This document shows, piece by piece, positions 16,354 through 26,523 of a DNA stretch of 64,000 nucleotides (position 1 is the stretch's first letter; each line of letters opens with the position of its first letter). The translations under genes and the position numbers were made by a program. The notes beneath the pieces are model-generated. The model did not search any database and was not told the DNA's origin. It worked only from the letters and a program-made list of their open reading frames with translations. Origin of the DNA: Microbaculum marinum (GTDB lineage: Bacteria > Pseudomonadota > Alphaproteobacteria > Rhizobiales > Tepidamorphaceae); assembly GCF_042646165.1 (NCBI RefSeq), contig NZ_JBHRTC010000005.1; one strand, written 5' to 3'.

Positions 16354-17754
16354 CTATTCGGCGGCCTGCCGACGGCCGAGCCAGCCGTCGATGTCGGCGA
16401 GGGCTCGGGCCGACATCGCCGCCTTCCGAGCCCGGGTCTTTTCCTTGCCGCGCAACCGCTTGCCGGGAACTTTCGGCACTTCGATCGGCGGAAACAGTCC
16501 GAAGTTGACGTTCATCGGCTGGAAGCTGCGGCCGGCGTCGTCGGCCGACAGGTGGCCGCCCGTGATATGACGGAGAAGGGCACCGAGTGCTGTGGTTTCG
16601 GGTGGCGGCACGGAGTTCAGGCCGAGCCGTTCGGCGGCGGCGAACCGCCCGGCCAGCAGTCCGATCGCTGCGGATTCGACGTAGCCCTCGACGCCGGTGA
16701 TCTGGCCGGCGAAGCGAAGCCGGGGCATCGCCTTCAGCCTCAGTGACCCGTCCAGCAGCCGCGGGCTGTTCAGGAAGGTATTTCGGTGCAGGCCGCCGAG
16801 GCGGGCGAACTCGGCGTTCTCCAGCCCCGGGATCGTCCGGAAGATCTCGGCCTGGACGCCGTATTTCAGCTTCGTCTGGAAGCCGACCATGTTGTAGAGC
16901 GTGCCCAGCGCGTTGTCCTGGCGAAGCTGGACGATGGCGTAGGACTTCACCTCCGGATCGTGCGGATTGGTCAGGCCGACCGGCTTCATCGGCCCGTGCC
17001 TAAGCGTTTCGCGTCCGCGCTCCGCCATCACCTCGATCGGCAGGCATCCGTCGAAGTACGGCGTGTCCTTTTCCCAGTCGCGAAATTCAGCCTTTTCACC
17101 GCCGAGAAGGGCGTCGACGAAGGCGTCGTACTGCTCCTTGTTCATCGGGCAGTTGATGTAGTCGGCACCGGTGCCGCCGGGGCCCGCCTTGTCGTAGCGC
17201 GACTGGAACCAGGCCTTCGAGAAGTCGATCGTCTCCTTGTAGACGATCGGCGCGATCGCATCGAAGAATGCGAGCGAATCCTCGTCGGTCAGGCCGCGCA
17301 CGGCCTCGGACAAGGCCTGCGAGGTCAGAGGGCCGGTGGCCACGATCACGCTGTCCCAGTCGCCGGGAGGAATGCCGTCCACCTCGCCGCGGCGGATCTC
17401 GATCAGGGGATGACGGGTCAGGGCGTCGGTTACGGCGTCGGAGAACCCGACCCGGTCGACAGCGAGCGCCCCGCCTGCCGGCACCTTATGGGCATCGCCG
17501 GAAGACATGATCAGCGAGGCGCAGCGGCGCATTTCCGCATGCAGCAGTCCGACCGCGTTGGTCTCGGCATCGTCGGAACGGAAGGAATTGGAGCAGACCA
17601 GTTCGGCACACCCTTCGGTCAGGTGCGCTTCGGTCATGCGAAGCGGCCGCATTTCGTGCAGCACCACGGGAACGCCTGTCTCGGCGACCTGCCAGGCGGC
17701 CTCCGATCCTGCCAGACCGGCGCCGATGACGTGTATTGGAAAAAGCGTGTTCAT
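16354..17754 (-). CDS. trmFO: tRNA (uracil-5-)-methyltransferase TrmFO, folate/FAD-dependent
   Basis: TrmFO makes 5-methyluridine at position 54 of tRNA, taking the methyl carbon from methylenetetrahydrofolate. It has 466 residues. The N-terminal FAD site is HVIGAGLAGSEAAWQVAE. LVCSNSFRSDDAETNAVG near residue 53 carries a conserved Cys. The GidA-related C-terminal region includes GQITGVEGYVESAAIGLLAG and PMNVNFGLFPPIE. It is the first of a run of minus-strand genes extending to uvrA. Confidence 0.95.
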   Translation of the reverse strand: MNTLFPIHVIGAGLAGSEAAWQVAETGVPVVLHEMRPLRMTEAHLTEGCAELVCSNSFRSDDAETNAVGLLHAEMRRCASLIMSSGDAHKVPAGGALAVDRVGFSDAVTDALTRHPLIEIRRGEVDGIPPGDWDSVIVATGPLTSQALSEAVRGLTDEDSLAFFDAIAPIVYKETIDFSKAWFQSRYDKAGPGGTGADYINCPMNKEQYDAFVDALLGGEKAEFRDWEKDTPYFDGCLPIEVMAERGRETLRHGPMKPVGLTNPHDPEVKSYAIVQLRQDNALGTLYNMVGFQTKLKYGVQAEIFRTIPGLENAEFARLGGLHRNTFLNSPRLLDGSLRLKAMPRLRFAGQITGVEGYVESAAIGLLAGRFAAAERLGLNSVPPPETTALGALLRHITGGHLSADDAGRSFQPMNVNFGLFPPIEVPKVPGKRLRGKEKTRARKAAMSARALADIDGWLGRRQAAE

Positions 17755-17831
17755 GCCGGCTATCTATTGCAGGCTGCCCGATGTGCAAAGGGCCGCGACA
17801 TGCGCGGCCCTTCGCTGCACCGGAATGCGTA

Positions 17832-18392
17832 TTACGCTGCGTCGCGGTCGTGCTTGCCTTCCTGAATTTCCTCGGCAATCTTTTCGCAGAACGCATCGAG
17901 ATCGCCGGGGTTGCGGCTGGTAACCACGCCGTTGTCGACGACCACTTCGGCGTCGATCCAGTTCCCGCCGGCGTTGATCAGGTCCGTCCGGATGGACTTG
18001 TAGGACGTGACGTCCCGACCGTCGACGATGCCGGCTTCGATCAGCAGCCAAGGGGCATGGCAGATCGCGGCGACCACCTTGTCCTGATCGAACATTGCCC
18101 GGATGAGTGCGATGGCGGCATCGTTGACCCGCAGCAGATCGGGATTGATCTGGCCGCCGGGCAGCACGATCGCGTGGTACTCTTCGGGATTGACGTCGTC
18201 GAGCAGGACGTCGACCTGGACCGGGGAGCCCCAATCCGTCTTGTCCCATCCCTTGATCGAACCGGCTTCCGGCGAAACGACGTGCACCGTCGCTCCCGCT
18301 TCGGCCAGCTTGTGAACCGGCACCTCCAGCTCCGACTGTTCGAAGCCGTGTGTCGCGAGCACGATGACTTTCTTCTTGCTGATGTCACGCAT
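17832..18392 (-). CDS. DJ-1/PfpI family protein
   Basis: This is a 186-residue member of the class I glutamine-amidotransferase-like DJ-1/PfpI family, whose members act as glyoxalases, deglycases or proteases, often in stress. The nucleophile elbow is AAICHAPWLL (Cys111, His112), and the conserved Glu is in HGFEQSELEVP near residue 18. The start at 18392 follows a GGAGAC ribosome site; an upstream in-frame ATG at 18446 would add 18 unmatched residues. An exact EcfG-type promoter lies 35 bases upstream. The exact reaction cannot be told from sequence. Confidence 0.88.
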   Translation of the reverse strand: MRDISKKKVIVLATHGFEQSELEVPVHKLAEAGATVHVVSPEAGSIKGWDKTDWGSPVQVDVLLDDVNPEEYHAIVLPGGQINPDLLRVNDAAIALIRAMFDQDKVVAAICHAPWLLIEAGIVDGRDVTSYKSIRTDLINAGGNWIDAEVVVDNGVVTSRNPGDLDAFCEKIAEEIQEGKHDRDAA

Positions 18393-18426
18393 GGTTTTTG
18401 TCTCCGTATCTGTTTGCTGGTAGGCA

Positions 18427-18451
18427 AACGAACGGAGAGGCCGCACGTTCC
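18427..18451 (-). promoter_or_regulatory. EcfG-type general stress promoter of the DJ-1/PfpI gene
   Basis: On the minus strand GGAAC (18451–18447) is separated by 16 bases from CGTT (18430–18427), an exact match to the alphaproteobacterial general stress consensus. The predicted transcript would start about 28 bases before the ATG at 18392. It lies wholly in the gap between this gene and the doxDA-like gene. Confidence 0.75.
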
Positions 18452-18485
18452 TCGCGTATTTTGAACTTCCGGAGATCCCGAGGCG

Positions 18486-19586
18486 TCAGCCGCCGGAGCT
18501 TGCGGCCGCCCTCCACGTGGCTCCGTTTATCGCCTCGAGGACGAGAACCAGATCTCTCCCCGGTTGCGATGCGTCGCTGCCCGCGGCCGGAAGGACTATT
18601 CGTGCCTTCGCGCCGGTATTGCCGCTGATTCCGATCTTTTCGGTCCGGAACCGCGAAGCCCAAACATAGGGATAGAGATTCTGGATGCTGGTGTCGGGCA
18701 GCGCTGCCAGCGTTGCTCCGTCCCAATGTGAGACGGCATTGCCCTCGGCGTCGATCAGTCGCACGTCGATAATGTACGCAGCACCTGTGTCGGGGCCCGC
18801 ATCCACATACGCATCGAGGGTCACCCCGCCGTCGCTGGACACCACGACGTTGGAAAGGGCGATATGGTGTTTGTGAAAGGTCACGCGCGCATGCAGCGGC
18901 GAGACGACCGCACCGAAGAGGATGTTGTAGCTTCCGACCGTGAAGAGCACCGCAAAGGCGGCGAGCAGCGCCCCGCCGACGCGCGCGCTTCTGGTGGGAA
19001 GCGGGCCGCTGAGCAGCCAGTTTGCCCAGCCGTTTCTCCACGCCCAGTCGGTGCGCCCCACCATATTGTCGAGAGAAATCCGTCCGCCGCCGGCGAGATA
19101 CACAGCTCCACTCATGGCGACGCCCGACACCGCCATTGTCCATTCGTCGAGACAGGTCGACCCCATCCAGCCGAAGATCAGCATCAACGCGACGTTCAGG
19201 CCGATCGAGGCGAATGCCGCCAGCCGCGTGACAAAGCCGAAAATCAGGAACAGTCCGACAAGCAGCTCGGCGATCGTCCAGAACCACACGGACAACACGA
19301 TCAGATCCGGATACTGCAGGGCCCATTCGAGCGGCGCCTGTATCCAGAGCGTGCCCGGCAGCGCGTGCGTCAGCTTGCCGGCGACGAAACCGGCCGACTG
19401 GAAGTCGAGCTTGAGCGCGTGGTCGATGCCGGCGGTATCCTGGTAATCGTAGATCAGTCGGCGGCTCGCACCTCCCCAGAAGATGAAGCCCTGCACGAAG
19501 CGCGTGCCCAGCAGCACGATTGCCAGCAGCGAAAAGCAAGCCGCCGGCGAAAGCTGTTCCTCTTCGATCGAATATGCCGTTGCCAT
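18486..19586 (-). CDS. DoxD–DoxA fusion, thiosulfate:quinone oxidoreductase-like
   Basis: The N-terminal 200 or so residues form a multi-span membrane domain resembling DoxD, with FVQGFIFWGGASRRLIYDYQ and GWMGSTCLDEWTMAVSGVAM. After a further helix near residue 210, the C-terminal 150 residues resemble DoxA: YVDAGPDTGAAYIIDVRLID and LAALPDTSIQNLYPYVWASR. In archaeal Acidianus these are separate small and large subunits of thiosulfate:quinone oxidoreductase. Fused DoxDA-like proteins occur in bacteria. No other sulfur-oxidation gene is nearby, so the substrate is uncertain. Confidence 0.75.
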   Translation of the reverse strand: MATAYSIEEEQLSPAACFSLLAIVLLGTRFVQGFIFWGGASRRLIYDYQDTAGIDHALKLDFQSAGFVAGKLTHALPGTLWIQAPLEWALQYPDLIVLSVWFWTIAELLVGLFLIFGFVTRLAAFASIGLNVALMLIFGWMGSTCLDEWTMAVSGVAMSGAVYLAGGGRISLDNMVGRTDWAWRNGWANWLLSGPLPTRSARVGGALLAAFAVLFTVGSYNILFGAVVSPLHARVTFHKHHIALSNVVVSSDGGVTLDAYVDAGPDTGAAYIIDVRLIDAEGNAVSHWDGATLAALPDTSIQNLYPYVWASRFRTEKIGISGNTGAKARIVLPAAGSDASQPGRDLVLVLEAINGATWRAAASSGG

Positions 19587-19668
19587 GTGCCCCGTTCCCT
19601 ATGGTCAGGTAGGCGAGCATGGAGGCGGCCGCAGCCGCGCGCAATCGGCAGGTGCGCCTGGGCGGACT

Positions 19669-21396
19669 TTAGTTCGCGGTACCGTAGTAAAGCGCGTTCA
19701 GGATCTGGCCGGCGACTCGTGGCGCGACTCCGGTCGTGCTTCCGTCCGAGATGAAGTGCCCGGCGGAATTCGAGAACACCACCACCCCCAGCCTCTCGGC
19801 CGGCATCAGGTCCATCTGCGTCGTGAAGCCCGTCAGACCGCCGTTCTTGGAAACAATCGCCGGCCGCTGCGTCTCCGGATCGGCGGGGGCGACTGCCCAG
19901 GCGAGCCCCGAGCGCTCCTGGCCGGGCGCGCAGCTTGCCAGCGAAGGATCCGGCCCGGTGCAGGCGTATGGCTTCTGTGCGAAACGGAACGCCCGGTCTA
20001 TGTCCGAATTCTCGTGACCGAACTGGTGGCGCATCGCGGACCGGGCAAACTTGCCCATGTCGGAGAGGCTCGTCTTCAGCGCTCCTGCCGGTGCCCAGAC
20101 GGGAACGACATTGCTCACGCCGGCGCCCGGCTCGACCACGACGCGTATCGGATCGACATAGCCCGATCCCGGCTCGACAACGCCGACGAAAACCACCCGA
20201 CCGTCGACGACATATGCCCTGGCCGTAGCGTTCGTCCCCCCGATGCGGCCGCCGACGATGGTCACGTCGGGCGTCCGCGTGTATCCAGCGCCTCCGTTGA
20301 AAACGGTCACGCCGATGAGCTTGCCGTTGCGAACGACAGGCACAGCGTCTGCCTCGGTCGACGATCCTCCGTTCGTAAACTGTATTCTCGCGGCTTCGAC
20401 ATACCCGCTGCCGCCGTCCTGTACGGCCAGTCCGGAAACCGCGTGGTCGTCGAGGATCGCTATGGCTTTGGCGCCGGTGCCTCCGCCGCCGATGATCCTG
20501 ACCTTCGGCGTCGACGCATAGGCGCTGCCGCGGGCCAGCAGCACGATCTGCTGCACGCTTCCGTTGACGATTTCGGCGCGGCCAAGGGCCTGATCATAGC
20601 CCAGGGCACGCTGGCCAAGCTTGGATGTCGGAACAAAGAGATACGTGTCGGCCATGCCGAGCGGCTCAAGCAGATTGCTCTCGATCTGCGCATACCAGGC
20701 CCAGAAATCCCGGTTGGTCAGCCTTCCTCCGTCGCTGGCGATCAGCAGGCCCAGCAGCCCGATTCCGAAGTCGGAATAGAAGTAGGGTGCGGGCAGCCGG
20801 GTTCTCTCCGGCGGCTGCGGGGGCTTCAGCTTCGTGGGCTGGTAGTTCATCGGCACCGTATTGGCGAAGTACGACGCAAAGTCCCGGCCTGTGTATTCCC
20901 TGATCGGCGGGCGCTCGGAGGGGAGGCAGGTAGGATTTGAGCCGTTCTGGCAGACATGCGGAATGTCGATGATGCCGCCCGTGAAATCGCCGAGTTCCTT
21001 CAGGGTCACCCGGGACATCTTCGGCCTGAGGTCGCCAAGCTGGGCCTGGAAGCTCGCCAGTTTCTGCCCGAATTCGATCCTACCTTCGGCTATGTACTGC
21101 GCGAACAGGTTGGTGGTGAAAACCTTGGTGACCGAACCGATTTCGAACAGCGTATCCGCCGCAAATGGCACCGCCGGCTGATCCGGCGTTCCCACGATCG
21201 CCTTGCCGTACGTGAAGATCCTTGGCTCACGGCCCTTCTTCAGGATGACCACGCCGACGCCGACGGCTTCGCCCGACGTCACGGCCGGTTTGGCATAGGT
21301 CCTCGCGATGCGTTGCAACGACGTGGCGCCCGCTGCCTGGGCAATCGAAATCACGAGCGGGATGCTCAGCAATACTGCGAGAAGCCGGCGGTTCAT
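19669..21396 (-). CDS. serine hydrolase (beta-lactamase/class C family) with internal repeats
   Basis: This is an exported 575-residue protein with a signal peptide (MNRRLLAVLLSIPLVISIAQA). The penicillin-binding-type fold is shown by FEIGSVTKVF (SxxK, Ser88 and Lys91), YFYSDFG (second motif, Tyr207) and a C-terminal KNGGLTGFTTQ. Such proteins are esterases, D-amino-acid peptidases or beta-lactamases; the substrate cannot be assigned. The fold is interrupted after LGQRALGYDQ by about 155 residues of Gly-rich repeats (separate entry) before resuming at PAGALKTSLSDMGKFARSAM. The ATG at 21396 was chosen because it begins a clean signal peptide; a GTG lies seven codons upstream. Confidence 0.82.
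   Translation of the reverse strand: MNRRLLAVLLSIPLVISIAQAAGATSLQRIARTYAKPAVTSGEAVGVGVVILKKGREPRIFTYGKAIVGTPDQPAVPFAADTLFEIGSVTKVFTTNLFAQYIAEGRIEFGQKLASFQAQLGDLRPKMSRVTLKELGDFTGGIIDIPHVCQNGSNPTCLPSERPPIREYTGRDFASYFANTVPMNYQPTKLKPPQPPERTRLPAPYFYSDFGIGLLGLLIASDGGRLTNRDFWAWYAQIESNLLEPLGMADTYLFVPTSKLGQRALGYDQALGRAEIVNGSVQQIVLLARGSAYASTPKVRIIGGGGTGAKAIAILDDHAVSGLAVQDGGSGYVEAARIQFTNGGSSTEADAVPVVRNGKLIGVTVFNGGAGYTRTPDVTIVGGRIGGTNATARAYVVDGRVVFVGVVEPGSGYVDPIRVVVEPGAGVSNVVPVWAPAGALKTSLSDMGKFARSAMRHQFGHENSDIDRAFRFAQKPYACTGPDPSLASCAPGQERSGLAWAVAPADPETQRPAIVSKNGGLTGFTTQMDLMPAERLGVVVFSNSAGHFISDGSTTGVAPRVAGQILNALYYGTAN
20110..20574 (-). repeat. Gly-rich repeat domain inserted in the serine hydrolase
   Basis: Residues about 275–429 of the hydrolase consist of three full and one partial repeat of about 40 residues. 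Each begins with a GGSGY-like turn (GGSGYVEAARIQF, GGAGYTRTPDVTIVGG, PGSGYVDPIRVVV) and ends in a V-x-G-V strand. The pattern resembles beta-hairpin repeats of phage tail fibres and adhesins. Codon use matches the surrounding gene. It occupies the loop between two conserved hydrolase segments. Confidence 0.7.
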
Positions 21397-21525
21397 GGAG
21401 TGCGTGGCCTTTCCCACACCCTATCCGAGGAATATTCCGCGCATGAAATACCAATTCGAAAACCGCAGCAACGCCCCGGCACTTCGGCCTTGCGAAGAGT
21501 ATCGCCACTCCGGCAAAGGGCGGAT

Positions 21526-24402
<2,877 letters not shown>

Positions 24403-24407
24403 GGGCT

Positions 24408-24632
24408 TTACGGCTTCGACTGGTCCATCGTCGTGGATCCAACGGCCAGATGGTCGGACCGGTTCACGAATTCGTGGAGTTGGCGGAGATCGGCGTTGTT
24501 CCGCATGTCAATATAGGACAGGCCACCCTCCAGAAGAACCCTGGCACGACGTCGGAGGCCGCGCGATGCGGTGGCCTCGATGACAGCCGCACCGACCTCC
24601 AGGACAGGTGCCCGTGTCGGGGTCATGCGCAT
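24408..24632 (-). CDS. hypothetical 74-residue protein upstream of uvrA
   Basis: I do not recognise this frame. It ends five bases before the uvrA ATG and starts 48 bases after a LexA-type box, so an SOS transcript toward uvrA would include it. Codon third positions are about 73% G/C by count, compatible with coding but below neighbouring genes. The product is basic at first (RGLRRRARVLLEGGL) and polar at the end (VGSTTMDQSKP). A GAAGG lies upstream of the first ATG; a second ATG at 24626 is possible. It could be a real small SOS gene, a leader peptide coupled to uvrA, or non-coding leader. Confidence 0.35.
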   Translation of the reverse strand: MRMTPTRAPVLEVGAAVIEATASRGLRRRARVLLEGGLSYIDMRNNADLRQLHEFVNRSDHLAVGSTTMDQSKP

Positions 24633-24680
24633 GGCCTGTCACCTTCGGCCGAGAATCACGCGGGATTGCACGTTGATTGA

Positions 24681-24695
24681 GAACATAATAGGAAC
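24681..24695. promoter_or_regulatory. LexA-binding SOS box between uvrA and ssb
   Basis: GAAC (24681–24684), seven bases, then GAAC (24692–24695) gives GTTC-N7-GTTC on the minus strand, the direct-repeat operator bound by alphaproteobacterial LexA. It lies in the gap between divergent uvrA and ssb, both classic SOS genes. A small hairpin (GTCGGC and GCCGAC around AAG, 24698–24712) adjoins it. Confidence 0.8.
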
Positions 24696-24857
24696 ATGTC
24701 GGCAAGGCCGACGTGCAGGACCTTCGGTGCCCCGCCGGGTTCGCCGGACCCCCGATGAGGTCTGTGGAAAACGCTCATCGGAAAGACGGGCGGGGCGACG
24801 GCGCTGCGTCGGGCGGATAGTGTCGCCGGCAACTGAGAGACATGGAAAGGGCAAGCG

Positions 24858-25355
24858 ATGTCGGGAAGCGTGAACAAGGTGATCCTGGTCGGCAATCTGG
24901 GCGCGGATCCCGAGATCCGTCGGACACAGGACGGCCGCCCGATCGCCAACCTGCGGATCGCGACCTCCGAGACCTGGCGGGATCGCAACTCGGGTGAACG
25001 GCGAGAGCGCACGGAATGGCACCGGGTCGTGATCTTCAACGAGGGGCTTTGCAAGATCGCCGAGCAGTACCTGCGCAAGGGCTCCAAGGTGTACCTTGAA
25101 GGCCAGCTCCAGACCCGGAAGTGGCAGGACCAGTCCGGACAGGACCGCTACTCCACCGAGGTCGTGTTGCAGGGCTTCAATTCGGCGCTGACCATGCTCG
25201 ACAGCCGTCAGGGCGAAGGAGGTGGATTTGGCGGCGGGGGCGGCGGCGGATCCGACTTCGGCTCCAGCGGCCCGATGGAGAGTGGCGGCGGCTTCGGCGG
25301 CGGCGGTGGTCGCGGCGGTGCCTCCCACGACATGGACGACGATATTCCGTTCTAG
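24858..25355 (+). CDS. ssb: single-stranded DNA-binding protein
   Basis: SSB coats single-stranded DNA during replication, repair and recombination. It has 165 residues. The OB fold begins SGSVNKVILVGNLGADPEIR and includes RTEWHRVVIFNEGLCKIAEQ and GSKVYLEGQLQTRKWQDQSG. A Gly-rich linker (about residues 122–155) leads to the acidic tip MDDDIPF, which binds partner proteins. The ribosome site GGAAAGG precedes the ATG. It is divergent from uvrA with a LexA box between them. Confidence 0.97.
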   Translation: MSGSVNKVILVGNLGADPEIRRTQDGRPIANLRIATSETWRDRNSGERRERTEWHRVVIFNEGLCKIAEQYLRKGSKVYLEGQLQTRKWQDQSGQDRYSTEVVLQGFNSALTMLDSRQGEGGGFGGGGGGGSDFGSSGPMESGGGFGGGGGRGGASHDMDDDIPF

Positions 25356-25436
25356 GCCGAAGCGGACTCTTGCCCGATCGGTTCGGCGGGGCTTCCTGCG
25401 GCCAGGGTCGCCATATCCGGCGCGTTGCGATTAGTC

Positions 25437-25456
25437 ATATTCCAATTTCCGAATAT
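25437..25456. promoter_or_regulatory. putative operator upstream of the RND pump genes
   Basis: ATATTC (25437–25442) and GAATAT (25451–25456) form an inverted repeat with eight bases between, in an AT-rich stretch 39 bases before the adaptor ATG. This is a plausible site for a TetR- or MarR-type regulator of the pump; no such regulator gene is adjacent. Confidence 0.4.
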
Positions 25457-25494
25457 ATACCTATATGTCGGATGCGGAATGTGGAGAATTGCTC

Positions 25495-26523
25495 ATGTTG
25501 CCTCGCACCCTGCCGGCCGGACTGTCGCATTTGGGGCCGGTTCTGGCGCTGACCGCCGGCCTCCTTGTGGCCACCGGACATCTGCGGGCGGCCGACGGCT
25601 TCCTGGTCGAGGAAAGCACCGTCGCCGACCACAAGGCTGTCTTCGCCTCGGTGCAGAGCGCCGACGTCGTCCCCGCACGCGCCAGGATCGGCGGCACGGT
25701 GATGGAACTGACGGCGGCGGAAGGCGACGCCGTCAAAGCGGGTGAGAGGATCGCGACCATAGTCGACGACAAGCTCGCTTTGCGCATTCAGGGGCTGGAA
25801 GCGAGCATCCGGGGGCTGCAGTCGGCAGTGAACAATGCCGAGACCGAACTGAAACGGGCAGAGGAACTCAAGAGCCGGGGCATCGTTTCCCAGGCTCGCC
25901 TTGACCAGATCCAGACCACCTACGACGTCGCGCACAACCGGCTGCAGACGGCGCAGGCCGAAAAGATGGTGGCCGAACAGCAGGTCGCGGAGGGGGCGGT
26001 CGAAGCACCCGGCGCGGGCCGCGTCCTGTCGGTGCCGGTGACGATCGGAACCGTCGTGCTGCCCGGCGAGACGATCGCCGAAATCGCATCCGATCGCTAC
26101 ATCCTGCGCCTCGAGGTTCCGGAACGCCACGCGCGGTACATCAAACTCGGTGACGAGGTCCTTATCGGCACGCGCGGCCTGGACGTTGCCGACGACTCCG
26201 TCGGCAAGGGCAGGATCGTCACCGTCTACCCGCGCCTCCAGAACGGCCGCGTGGTCGCAGACGCGGAAGTCTCCGGACTCGGCGACTACTTCGTCGGCGA
26301 GCGGGCGCTGGTGCGCATCGCCGCGGGCGAACGCCGGGCGATCGTCATTCCATCGGCCTATGTCTTCAAGCGATACGGGCTCGACTATGTGCGCGTCGAG
26401 GGCGAGGAGGGGACCCCTCTCGACGTGGTGGTCCAACTCGGCCAACAAGTCAGCGACGGCGAACCCAACACGGTCGAGGTGCTGGGCGGGCTCAATGCGG
26501 GCGACCGACTGGTGCGCCCGTGA
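25495..26523 (+). CDS. RND efflux periplasmic adaptor (membrane fusion protein)
   Basis: This adaptor links an inner-membrane RND pump to an outer-membrane channel. From the ATG at 25495 it has 342 residues and an N-terminal signal segment (GPVLALTAGLLVATGHLRAA). The biotinyl-lipoyl half-motifs GGTVMELTAAEGDAVKAGE and EGAVEAPGAGRVLSVPVTIG flank a helical hairpin (about residues 85–160). The start was chosen because GGAGAA lies six bases before it; an ATG at 25465 is an alternative. The RND gene overlaps its stop. No outer-membrane factor is adjacent. Confidence 0.88.
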   Translation: MLPRTLPAGLSHLGPVLALTAGLLVATGHLRAADGFLVEESTVADHKAVFASVQSADVVPARARIGGTVMELTAAEGDAVKAGERIATIVDDKLALRIQGLEASIRGLQSAVNNAETELKRAEELKSRGIVSQARLDQIQTTYDVAHNRLQTAQAEKMVAEQQVAEGAVEAPGAGRVLSVPVTIGTVVLPGETIAEIASDRYILRLEVPERHARYIKLGDEVLIGTRGLDVADDSVGKGRIVTVYPRLQNGRVVADAEVSGLGDYFVGERALVRIAAGERRAIVIPSAYVFKRYGLDYVRVEGEEGTPLDVVVQLGQQVSDGEPNTVEVLGGLNAGDRLVRP

